From the NCBI GenBank assembly GCA_002433025.1, contig DJGZ01000002.1:1-61126 (forward strand): 61,126 nucleotides of DNA, in the 5' to 3' direction. Below are positions 33,752 through 40,898 of the stretch, piece by piece. This stretch comes from Bacteroidales bacterium UBA5833. GTDB taxonomy: Bacteria > Bacteroidota > Bacteroidia > Bacteroidales > Lentimicrobiaceae. The translations under genes were made by a program, and so were the position numbers. Position 1 is the first letter of the stretch. Each line of letters opens with the position of its first letter. Under the pieces are notes generated by a model. That model was not told where the DNA came from and did no database searches. It was given only the letters and a program-made list of their open reading frames with translations.

Positions 33752-35131
33752 ATGATTAAAAAGCTGTTGCTTCTTTTGCTGATTTTCCCGCTAGCCCTTG
33801 AAGCGCAAAAAGCCGATAAGCCATCAAAGCCTGAACCGCTGAGCAGGATACTTTTTGTCTTTGACGCTTCTCAAAGCATGTATGCCCGATGGCAGAGCGA
33901 TATGAAAATAAATATTGCGAAGAAGCTGATGGTAAACCTGCTCGACAGCCTCTCCGGATTCAGGAACCTTGAACTTGCATTGAGGGTTTACGGGCATCAG
34001 AAGAATTATCCTCCCCCCGACTGTTACGACACAAAACTTGAAGTCCCTTTTGCTCCGGGCAATATCCCGAGTATCAAAAACAAAATTCTGGGATTGACCC
34101 CCCGGGGGACAACACCCATTGCATATTCGCTACAGCAGGTGGTAAACGATTTTCCGCCATGCGATAACTGCCGGAATATCATTATCCTGATTACCGATGG
34201 TATTGAGGAGTGCGGAGGCGATCCCTGCGCTGCTTCAGCCGAACTTCAGAAGCACGGAATCGCGATGAAGCCATTTATCATAGGCATTGGCAGGGATTTC
34301 AAGGAAGCGTTCAACTGTGTGGGAACATATTTTGACGCTTCGAGCGAAACCGCTTTTCAGAAAGCGCTGAATACGGTAATCCTTCAGGCACTCAAATCCA
34401 CTACCATGCAGGTTAACCTACTCGACAGCCAAAACAAGCCAACGGAGACCAATGTAAATATGTCATTTTATGACCGCACTTCAGGGAAATTGAAATACAA
34501 TTTCATTCACACGCTGAACAACAAAGGCTTACCCGACACCCTGGTGGTAGATCCGCTGATTACCTACGACCTGATTGTGCATACTGTCCCACCCCTGGCC
34601 CTCGAAAATATCAGCCTGAAACAACAAACCCACCTTACCGCCACACTCAGCGCCCCCCAGGGCTACCTTGACCTGAGGATGGGCACAAACGACCGTATTG
34701 TTAAGAACCTGTTTGCCATCGTAAGGCAGCAGGGAAAAACAAACACCATCAATGTGCAGAACTTCGGTGATACAAAAAAATATCTTTGCGGCAGCTATGA
34801 TCTGGAAATCCTTACCCTTCCCAGAATATACATGAACGATGTCAGGATCCGGCAAAGCGAAACCACAACCATCGACATCCCCCTGCCCGGCATTGCAGTG
34901 ATCCGGAAGAGCGTAAACGGCTTCGGAAGCCTTTATGTAGAACGCAACAATGTACTCGAATGGATCTACGACCTGCGCGAGCATGTGCTTCAGGAAACCC
35001 TGGTATTGCAACCTGGTAAATACCGGGTGGTTTACCGGTCGAAGAATGCTGAAAGGGCTATGTACAGCATTGAAAACACCTTCACTATACTTCCCGGGGG
35101 GACCAGCAATGTAAACCTCTTTTCTTACTGA
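33752..35131 (+). CDS. Exported VWA-domain protein
   Basis: 459 residues from the ATG at 33752; the open frame upstream runs through the divergent gene and is discarded. Signal peptide (KKLLLLLLIFPLALEAQ), then a von Willebrand factor A domain (about 30-210) with the metal motif DASQS (ILFVFDASQSMYARW), a GTTPIAYSL threonine segment and IITDGIEECGGDPC. Cysteine pairs (CNNC-type in FPPCDNCRNI, CGGDPC) suggest disulphides. The C-terminal 240 residues are beta-rich repeats resembling carboxypeptidase-regulatory domains. It probably binds a protein ligand in the periplasm or at the surface. No partner operon; tail-to-tail with the Crp/Fnr gene. Confidence 0.85.
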   Translation: MIKKLLLLLLIFPLALEAQKADKPSKPEPLSRILFVFDASQSMYARWQSDMKINIAKKLMVNLLDSLSGFRNLELALRVYGHQKNYPPPDCYDTKLEVPFAPGNIPSIKNKILGLTPRGTTPIAYSLQQVVNDFPPCDNCRNIIILITDGIEECGGDPCAASAELQKHGIAMKPFIIGIGRDFKEAFNCVGTYFDASSETAFQKALNTVILQALKSTTMQVNLLDSQNKPTETNVNMSFYDRTSGKLKYNFIHTLNNKGLPDTLVVDPLITYDLIVHTVPPLALENISLKQQTHLTATLSAPQGYLDLRMGTNDRIVKNLFAIVRQQGKTNTINVQNFGDTKKYLCGSYDLEILTLPRIYMNDVRIRQSETTTIDIPLPGIAVIRKSVNGFGSLYVERNNVLEWIYDLREHVLQETLVLQPGKYRVVYRSKNAERAMYSIENTFTILPGGTSNVNLFSY

Positions 35132-35164
35132 GTTTTTTGCCGGATGTGAACCTGGCGGGCGGGA

Positions 35165-35857
35165 TCACCCATTCCGGCTAATGGTCTCAAGCAACGGAAT
35201 GTTAAGCAGTTCAATCAAATCACCTTCTGTTCTGATAAGATTATCATCCTTAAATGTTTTCATAATCCGGATAGCACTTTCCTTTGTCATTCCTGACATG
35301 TCGGCAATATCCTGGCGCGACAGGGAGGTAACGAAAGGATTGGCATTGTATATTTTTTGAGAAAGGCAAAGCAGCACATCGGCAATACGGCCGGGCATCT
35401 GCTTGTGTGTTAAGCTGGAGAGCTGTTCGAACATCCTGATCGCCTGCTCACTGATTTTATTAAGAAAGGCCGAAGAAAACGCACTGTTCGCCTCGACGAT
35501 CTGCTGAAACACATCGGAGCCCACCAGGCAGGCCGTTGTTTCTTCGCAGGCTACTGCCGTAAAGTGATGCCGCTTGTCGGTAAATGCTCCGGGAACAAAT
35601 ATATAGTCCACAGGTTTGACAAAACCGATGATGATCCTCTTATCACTTTCACTCTCCAGGTAGAGTTTTACCATTCCGGAAGTAATACAAACAAAATCGT
35701 GGCAGGGCGACCCCTGCTTGAACAGTATTTCGCCCTGATGATACTTAATGCTTACCCGGCAACTGTTAACTGAGTGCAATTCATTATCATTCAGATTCCT
35801 GAAAATATCTGAGCGCTGCATACAAAGCAAACAATTCGCTTCTATAGAATTCGCCAT
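35165..35857 (-). CDS. Crp/Fnr-family transcriptional regulator
   Basis: 230 residues: a cNMP-type effector beta-barrel (about 20-140) with KYHQGEILFKQGSPCHDFVCITSGMVKLYLESE, a dimer helix (about 140-165), and a winged helix with LSRQDIADMSGMTKESAIRIMKTF as the recognition helix. The CLLCMQ pair at the N-terminus offers two cysteines, but the four-cysteine FNR iron-sulfur pattern is absent; a haem or other ligand is possible. It is divergent from the cytochrome locus, and palindromes in the 210-bp gap fit CRP/FNR sites, so it is the likely local regulator of respiration genes. Confidence 0.88.
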   Translation of the reverse strand: MANSIEANCLLCMQRSDIFRNLNDNELHSVNSCRVSIKYHQGEILFKQGSPCHDFVCITSGMVKLYLESESDKRIIIGFVKPVDYIFVPGAFTDKRHHFTAVACEETTACLVGSDVFQQIVEANSAFSSAFLNKISEQAIRMFEQLSSLTHKQMPGRIADVLLCLSQKIYNANPFVTSLSRQDIADMSGMTKESAIRIMKTFKDDNLIRTEGDLIELLNIPLLETISRNG

Positions 35858-35910
35858 TAATTAGTTTTAAGGTATTTAGACTCCTGATAAATGATGATCA
35901 GCCACCCTTC

Positions 35911-36051
35911 CTGAATTTTAAATAATTCAGATCATTTCAACCGATGATATAAATCATCAGCTTAACAAATATAAACAATAGTTAACATGCAAAAATATCA
36001 TTTTTCAATCAGCTGATCATAATTACATAAGTACTTTCTTTGATTTATCAA
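35911..36051. promoter_or_regulatory. Cluster of palindromes between the Crp/Fnr gene and the cytochrome operon
   Basis: Four perfect inverted repeats: CTGAATT-N6-AATTCAG (35911-35930), GATGAT-ATAA-ATCATC (35943-35958), ATCAGCTGAT (36008-36017) and TTGAT-TT-ATCAA (36040-36051). The second has the T-G-A-T-N4-A-T-C-A core of CRP/FNR sites. Minus-strand TATATTTG at 35966-35973 would place it at the transcript start of the regulator gene. Confidence 0.55.
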
Positions 36052-36067
36052 TTTAACTGATAAAATA

Positions 36068-36451
36068 ATGAAAAAAAGGTCTCTGATTTACCTGGCTACT
36101 TTGCTGCTGATTCCGGCATTTTCGGCCCTTATAAGCAGCTGTGAATATGAATTTGTCGAACCTGACCGCACCCCTGTAACCACTGAGGTCAGTTTCGCAA
36201 CCGACATTGTGCCGATATTTAACACCAGCTGCAATTTTTCCGGTTGTCATGCTGCCGGGGCTGTTCCACCGGATTTGTCACCGTCCGGAGCTTATAACAG
36301 CCTGATTCAGCTGAATCAGATAAATACCGAAGACCCGTCAAACAGTGTATTATATGTAAGCATCACTACCGGGAGCATGAAATCATTCTCCAATGCTGAT
36401 CAGGCCAGACTGATACTGGCATGGATACAGCAGGGAGCAAAAAACAACTAA
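36068..36451 (+). CDS. Lipoprotein with CX4CH c-type haem motif
   Basis: 127 residues. A lipoprotein signal (LLLIPAFSALISSC, C25) precedes a small cytochrome-like domain with DIVPIFNTSC-x4-CH: C55-NFSG-C60-H61 is a CX4CH site, not CXXCH. A candidate distal Met lies in TGSMKSF. This domain (planctomycete-type cytochrome or DUF-like) is common in Bacteroidota next to DUF5777 barrels. First gene of the cytochrome locus, 32 bp before the barrel gene, so it probably lies on the outer face of a membrane and hands electrons on. Haem attachment at CX4CH is known for some cytochromes but unproven here. Confidence 0.75.
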   Translation: MKKRSLIYLATLLLIPAFSALISSCEYEFVEPDRTPVTTEVSFATDIVPIFNTSCNFSGCHAAGAVPPDLSPSGAYNSLIQLNQINTEDPSNSVLYVSITTGSMKSFSNADQARLILAWIQQGAKNN

Positions 36452-36483
36452 TCACTGATTCATCAAGCCTTCAAAAACATACT

Positions 36484-37383
36484 ATGAAAAACAGCATCAG
36501 GATATTTACGCTGGCATCCGTCATAATCATGCAACTCTTTACGGTTGTAATGGCACAGGAAGAGGAAACAACCGAAAAGCCGAAAGAACGTCCGGCACGC
36601 CCGGCCTTTGAAAGCGGATTGCTTTTTGATAACGCCACTACCACCCTGCAGCCTTCAAAAACGCTGGAAATGATTATCCAGCACCGGTTTGGTTCCATTG
36701 AGAACGGAATCACTGACCTTTATGGCATATGGGCGCCTTCAAACATCAGGCTTGGATTAAACTACAGTTTTCTCGACAACCTGATGGTCGGCATCGGAAC
36801 TACTAAATTCAACAAGATGCAGGACGTACAGATTAAATATAATGTGCTGCAGCAAACGCGTTCGAATAAAATACCTGTTACTGTTTCAGTATATGAAGTG
36901 ATTGGCATCGACGGCAGTGCCGATTCAAAATTCGGGGTAAACTACAAGTTCACCAACCGTTTTTCTTATTTTACTCAGGTAATTGTTTCACGTCGTTTCA
37001 ATGAAAAGATTTCATTGCAGATTGCGCCTTCCTTTACCCATTACAACTCCACCGATTCGCTGGTGGATCACGACAGGATTGCGCTTTCTTTCGCCGGCCG
37101 CTTCAAATTTTCTCCCCAGAGCTCGCTGATTGTTTCGGGTGATTTCCCGCTACAAATACAAGGTATTTCAGAAATCCGCAAGGAAATCAATGATATGCTT
37201 GATCCCCTGAATCCGAATATCTGTATCGGACTCGAAGTCGCTACCAGTACCCATGCCTTTCACGTATATCTGGGATCCTCGCAGGGCATACTGCCTCAGG
37301 AAAATATCCTTTACAACCAAAACAATTTTTTCAAAGGCAATATCATCCTGGGACTTAATGTTACCCGTCTCTGGAATTTCTGA
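36484..37383 (+). CDS. DUF5777-family outer-membrane beta-barrel protein
   Basis: 299 residues from the ATG at 36484; the longer frame overlaps the previous gene. Signal peptide (KNSIRIFTLASVIIMQLFTVVMA), a charged Pro/Glu-rich spacer (about 25-40), then amphipathic strands with the DUF5777 opening FESGLLFDNATTTLQPSKTLEMIIQHRFG and a terminal aromatic (LNVTRLWNF), as expected for a barrel inserted by BamA. It is tucked between two cytochrome genes, so it may form the pore that holds an electron-carrying cytochrome, as in porin-cytochrome complexes; this is inference. Family function is not established. Confidence 0.8.
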   Translation: MKNSIRIFTLASVIIMQLFTVVMAQEEETTEKPKERPARPAFESGLLFDNATTTLQPSKTLEMIIQHRFGSIENGITDLYGIWAPSNIRLGLNYSFLDNLMVGIGTTKFNKMQDVQIKYNVLQQTRSNKIPVTVSVYEVIGIDGSADSKFGVNYKFTNRFSYFTQVIVSRRFNEKISLQIAPSFTHYNSTDSLVDHDRIALSFAGRFKFSPQSSLIVSGDFPLQIQGISEIRKEINDMLDPLNPNICIGLEVATSTHAFHVYLGSSQGILPQENILYNQNNFFKGNIILGLNVTRLWNF

Positions 37384-37424
37384 CAACATCTGACTCATTT
37401 ATTAATTAACTAAAAACAAAACAA

Positions 37425-37841
37425 ATGAAAAACTCCGTAAAACTCCTCACGCTTTTTGTAGCCGTCATTGCATTTGTAGCCATAAACACAGCCATGACCC
37501 AGAAAGAAGGTGAACCCTGGATTATCCCGGCTAAATACAAAAGCATGAAAAGTACCATTAAGGCTGGTGATCCCTCAATTAATACCGTAGGTAAAGAGCT
37601 TTACAACCAGCATTGCCGTTCATGCCACGGCACCAAAGGACTTGGCGACGGCCCCAAAGCCCGGAACCTGAAAACAAGCACCGGTGATTTTTCATCCAAA
37701 GCTTTCCAGGATCAGGCTGATGGTGAAATTTACTACCAGTCGTTTGTTGGTCGCGACGAAATGCCAAATTTCGAAAAGAAGATTGCTGATGAAGGTGACC
37801 GCTGGGCGGTAGTTTACTACATCCGCACCATGAAAAAGTAG
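37425..37841 (+). CDS. Exported monohaem class I cytochrome c
   Basis: 138 residues with an N-terminal signal or anchor (VKLLTLFVAVIAFVAIN). One haem site, CRSCH at 64-68 (YNQHCRSCHGTKGLGDG), and a distal Met in RDEMPNF (M113) give a typical class I cytochrome c fold. It should be a soluble or membrane-tethered electron shuttle in the periplasm. It follows the DUF5777 gene by 41 bp. A terminator-like hairpin sits directly downstream, so it may be the end of the first transcript of the locus. Confidence 0.9.
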   Translation: MKNSVKLLTLFVAVIAFVAINTAMTQKEGEPWIIPAKYKSMKSTIKAGDPSINTVGKELYNQHCRSCHGTKGLGDGPKARNLKTSTGDFSSKAFQDQADGEIYYQSFVGRDEMPNFEKKIADEGDRWAVVYYIRTMKK

Positions 37842-37853
37842 GATTGAATCAGG

Positions 37854-37887
37854 AGCCTGGGATGATCAGCATCCCGGGCTTTGTTTG
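37854..37887 (+). terminator. Terminator-like hairpin inside the cytochrome locus
   Basis: An 11-bp stem with one T-G pair (37854-37864 with 37870-37880), a 5-base loop and TTGTTT after it. The T-run is broken, so partial read-through into the heptahaem gene is possible. Confidence 0.55.
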
Positions 37888-37939
37888 GTATAAGATAAAA
37901 TTACTGAAAATTCAGGCTTGGGTATTAAGACAATAATTT

Positions 37940-38932
37940 ATGAAACACTGGTTACGAAAAAGGCCGGCCGGATGGGTAGCACTTACAACAGGATTTATTC
38001 CGCTGCTCTTTGCTATATTTCTCTCCTTTGGGTCAGAAAAACCAGCAGTCACGATTGACGGGGAGAGCAAGCAATGCCTTGTTTGTCATGGTTCACACAG
38101 GTACGAATTAACTGACACCCTTACCGGGGAGACTGTGACCATGAAGATGCATTCTGAGCTTCAGATTGACCCCGTTGAGTACAGCAAAGCTACCCATGGT
38201 GCTTTCAAATGCACCGATTGCCATTCCATCGACTATCACATACACCCTCACCCGGTGAGCACCAAGTTTGAAGTTAACTATACCTGCATGGATTGCCATG
38301 GAGGTGACGAAACCTATGCATCATTCAATTTCGAAACCATTGAGGAAGAATATCTTAAAAGTATTCATGCTACGGAACTCGGAAGTGAATTCAGTTGCTG
38401 GAGTTGTCATAATCCCCATACATACCGTCTTTCCGACAAAGAGCCCGGTCAACTCATCAACCGGGTAGCGCGAAATAATTCCGCCTGCCTGCATTGCCAC
38501 GGCGACATCAACAATTATGCAGTACTGATTGAGAAAGAGTTGCCGGACCTGATCATAAGCCATGACTGGCTCCCGAACCAGAGTCTGCACTTCCGGAAAG
38601 TCAGGTGCATCGATTGCCATGCTGCGAATAACGACAGCATTATGGTAGCACACCTGGTACTGCCGGCATCGGAATCAGTGAAAAACTGCGTGGAATGCCA
38701 TTCAACGAACTCCATCCTGATGGGCTCCCTCTATAAGCACCAGGCGGCAGAAAAAAGGAATAAACTCGGCTTTTACAATGGCGTGATCATGAACGAAGCC
38801 TATGTTATCGGAGCAAACAGGAATTATTACCTGAACATTGCCAGTGTCGTGATTTTCATCATGGTGCTGATAGGAATTGCAATACACGCGACATTAAGGT
38901 ACATACACAGGCACGGGAAACATGGCAACTAA
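37940..38932 (+). CDS. Membrane-anchored heptahaem cytochrome c
   Basis: 330 residues with an N-terminal membrane segment (about 12-31), seven CXXCH motifs (Cys at 46, 91, 116, 153, 183, 223 and 250) and a C-terminal transmembrane helix (about 296-318, YLNIASVVIFIMVLIGIAIHA). The spacing resembles NrfH/cytochrome c3-like quinol-linked cytochromes. It overlaps the next gene (b-type cytochrome) by 11 bp, and the two together mirror CbcL-type proteins of Geobacter, in which a multihaem c domain and a diheme b domain are fused for quinol oxidation. Thus it probably takes electrons from a membrane b subunit to periplasmic carriers; direction is inference. Confidence 0.9.
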   Translation: MKHWLRKRPAGWVALTTGFIPLLFAIFLSFGSEKPAVTIDGESKQCLVCHGSHRYELTDTLTGETVTMKMHSELQIDPVEYSKATHGAFKCTDCHSIDYHIHPHPVSTKFEVNYTCMDCHGGDETYASFNFETIEEEYLKSIHATELGSEFSCWSCHNPHTYRLSDKEPGQLINRVARNNSACLHCHGDINNYAVLIEKELPDLIISHDWLPNQSLHFRKVRCIDCHAANNDSIMVAHLVLPASESVKNCVECHSTNSILMGSLYKHQAAEKRNKLGFYNGVIMNEAYVIGANRNYYLNIASVVIFIMVLIGIAIHATLRYIHRHGKHGN

Positions 38933-39608
38933 AAAAATATACCTCTACCCATTGTGGCTCAGGATATGGCATCATGTAAATGCCGTTCTGATGCTTGCGC
39001 TTATCCTGACAGGCGTCAGTATGCAGTATTCCAACCCGGACTATCCGCTGATCAGGTTTGATATTGCTGTCAGCGTGCATAACATCTCAGGAATCCTACT
39101 CACCCTTTCATACTTCTATTTTTTCCTGGGTATTTTGTTTACATCCATCGGCCGGCATTATGTAATGAAGCAGGGATTTTTTAAAGCATTTTTCCTGCAG
39201 GCCAAATATTATCTTTTCGGCATTTTCAGGGGCGACCCACACCCTTTTCCCGTGAATGCCGAGCGGAAATTTAACCCAATCCAGCAGATTACTTATAATG
39301 TGATACAACATGCCATAACCCCGGTAACTTTTATCACAGGCTGGGCATTGTTGTATCCGGAAACAATTATTCTGAATGTTTTCGGGTACAGCGGCATTAT
39401 GCTCACCAGTCTGCTGCATGTGGCTGCAGGATTTCTGATTTCCGTTTTTCTTGTGATACATCTTTACTTTATTACAGTCGGCCATTCGGTCACCAGTAAT
39501 CTTAAGAGTATGATCACGGGATACCATGAAATCCATGAAGATGAGGAAAAAGACTCTATTGAGAACGAGGAAAAATCAACTTCTGAAAACACAGGAAAAT
39601 CAAATTAG
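38922..39608 (+). CDS. Diheme b-type cytochrome, FdnI/HydB-like b561 domain
   Basis: 228 residues with four transmembrane helices (about 11-35, 50-75, 125-147, 158-187). Candidate haem ligands are H17/H18, H53, H166 and H180, the pattern of the cytochrome b561/formate-dehydrogenase-gamma family (LWLRIWHHVNAVLMLALILTG). It ends in an acidic, repetitive tail (HEDEEKDSIENEEKSTSEN). Its start codon lies inside the heptahaem gene (11-bp overlap), which points to a 1:1 complex. Together they are expected to exchange electrons with the quinone pool in the inner membrane. Confidence 0.85.
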   Translation: MATKKIYLYPLWLRIWHHVNAVLMLALILTGVSMQYSNPDYPLIRFDIAVSVHNISGILLTLSYFYFFLGILFTSIGRHYVMKQGFFKAFFLQAKYYLFGIFRGDPHPFPVNAERKFNPIQQITYNVIQHAITPVTFITGWALLYPETIILNVFGYSGIMLTSLLHVAAGFLISVFLVIHLYFITVGHSVTSNLKSMITGYHEIHEDEEKDSIENEEKSTSENTGKSN

Positions 39609-39652
39609 TTACACACAATCACACAAACAAACAATCACTAAAACCGAAGAAA

Positions 39653-40702
39653 ATGAAACGACAAATTAGCTTACTCACCTTAGCGACAAGTGCATTTTTG
39701 GTGCTGAGTTTTGTCACGTTCAGCAGCTGTACTAAAACAGGGCCCGAAGGCCCTCCGGGAAAGGATGGCGAAGACGGACTAAATGCAGATGCTTCATGCG
39801 TTACATGCCACGATTTTTCAGATGATCTCCTGACAAAAGTCCATCAATTTGCCAATTCAGCCCACGGTAGCGGAGCCAATGTAGACCGGAGCAATGAGGG
39901 TTGTGCACAATGCCATACCAGTCAGGGCTTCAGGCTCATGGTAGACAGCGGTATGATTGCAGCCGTATCGTCACCGGCAATCATCAACTGCCGCACCTGC
40001 CATAAAATCCATGAAACATACACGCCTGCTGATTATGCGCTCAGGGGCAGTGGAGCCATTGCTATGGTAATGGGTGGACCTGCAGCCGAATATAATTATG
40101 GCACATCCAATGTTTGCGCCAATTGCCATCAGGGACGCACAGTGACTCCTTACCCTGTGGCAGGTGGTGATCCTGTATCCATCACTAATAAAAGATATGG
40201 TCCGCATTATGGTCCCCAATCCAACATGTTTATTGGCAAAGGCGGCTATGAAATTGACGGCCCGATGCCTTATTCAAATTCGCCACATACGCTGGCAGTT
40301 ACCAATGGCTGCGTAACCTGCCATATGGATGGTAACCCGGTAGGTTTGCAGGCCGGAGGGCATCAGATGAACATTACCTATAACGGAACCTCAAAACTGC
40401 TCACCGGTTGCACCGTTTCAGGCTGCCACACAGATGCTGCGGTGGTTAAATCCATGTTTGATGAAAACAGGGCTGAAATAGCCGCACTTGAACTTGAGCT
40501 TGAAACTGCGCTCAAAGATATGGGCCTTCTGGATGCAGACGGATATGTAGCGGTTCCGGCTACACTCACGCAGGATCAGCTGGGAATTATACTGAACCTT
40601 AAACTGGTTCATTACGACCATAGCTATGGTGCCCATAATTACCGCTACACCAAAGCTTTGCTTGTAAATTCACTCGCTGCTTTAGCCAAATCAAGCGTTT
40701 AA
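39653..40702 (+). CDS. Hexahaem cytochrome c lipoprotein with collagen-like linker
   Basis: 349 residues. Lipoprotein signal with C26 (FSSC), then a short collagen-like Gly-x-y segment (GPEGPPGKDGEDG, 30-42) as a spacer. Haem sites: CVTCH (49-53), CAQCH (84-88), CRTCH (113-117), CANCH (155-159), CVTCH (220-224) and one CX4CH, CTVSGCH (253-259), giving six. The C-terminal quarter is helical without haem sites. As the last gene before a strong terminator, it is the probable terminal surface carrier of the locus. Haem count is read directly; surface exposure and acceptor are inference. Confidence 0.88.
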   Translation: MKRQISLLTLATSAFLVLSFVTFSSCTKTGPEGPPGKDGEDGLNADASCVTCHDFSDDLLTKVHQFANSAHGSGANVDRSNEGCAQCHTSQGFRLMVDSGMIAAVSSPAIINCRTCHKIHETYTPADYALRGSGAIAMVMGGPAAEYNYGTSNVCANCHQGRTVTPYPVAGGDPVSITNKRYGPHYGPQSNMFIGKGGYEIDGPMPYSNSPHTLAVTNGCVTCHMDGNPVGLQAGGHQMNITYNGTSKLLTGCTVSGCHTDAAVVKSMFDENRAEIAALELELETALKDMGLLDADGYVAVPATLTQDQLGIILNLKLVHYDHSYGAHNYRYTKALLVNSLAALAKSSV

Positions 40703-40722
40703 CAGGAATTAAGATTTTCAGT

Positions 40723-40760
40723 AAAATCCCGCTGTGCCCTTGCATGGCGGGATTTTTTTT
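40723..40760 (+). terminator. Strong intrinsic terminator of the cytochrome operon
   Basis: Stem AAAATCCCGC (40723-40732) with GCGGGATTTT (40747-40756) and further T to 40760, 21 bp after the stop codon. Confidence 0.9.
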
Positions 40761-40845
40761 GCTTGCGTGCGGGTATTAGTAATATATTGTTTGACCAGCA
40801 AGATCAATGCTTCTGTCTGCGGACATCAGAAAAAGCCTTTAAATC

Positions 40846-40879
40846 AAAAAAAAAAGACCCTGGTTTCCCGGGGCCTTCC
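40846..40879 (-). terminator. Intrinsic terminator of rho
   Basis: On the minus strand a 10-bp stem with one mismatch (40854-40863 with 40868-40877) and a 4-base loop is followed by ten T (complement of 40846-40855), about 20 bases after the rho stop. Confidence 0.8.
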
Positions 40880-40898
40880 ATGTTCATCTTAATCTGTC

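Noticed and set aside
35165..35857. Assignment of the regulator as a true FNR oxygen sensor
   Set aside because: Only two closely spaced N-terminal cysteines (CLLC) are present, so the iron-sulfur cluster pattern of FNR is incomplete.
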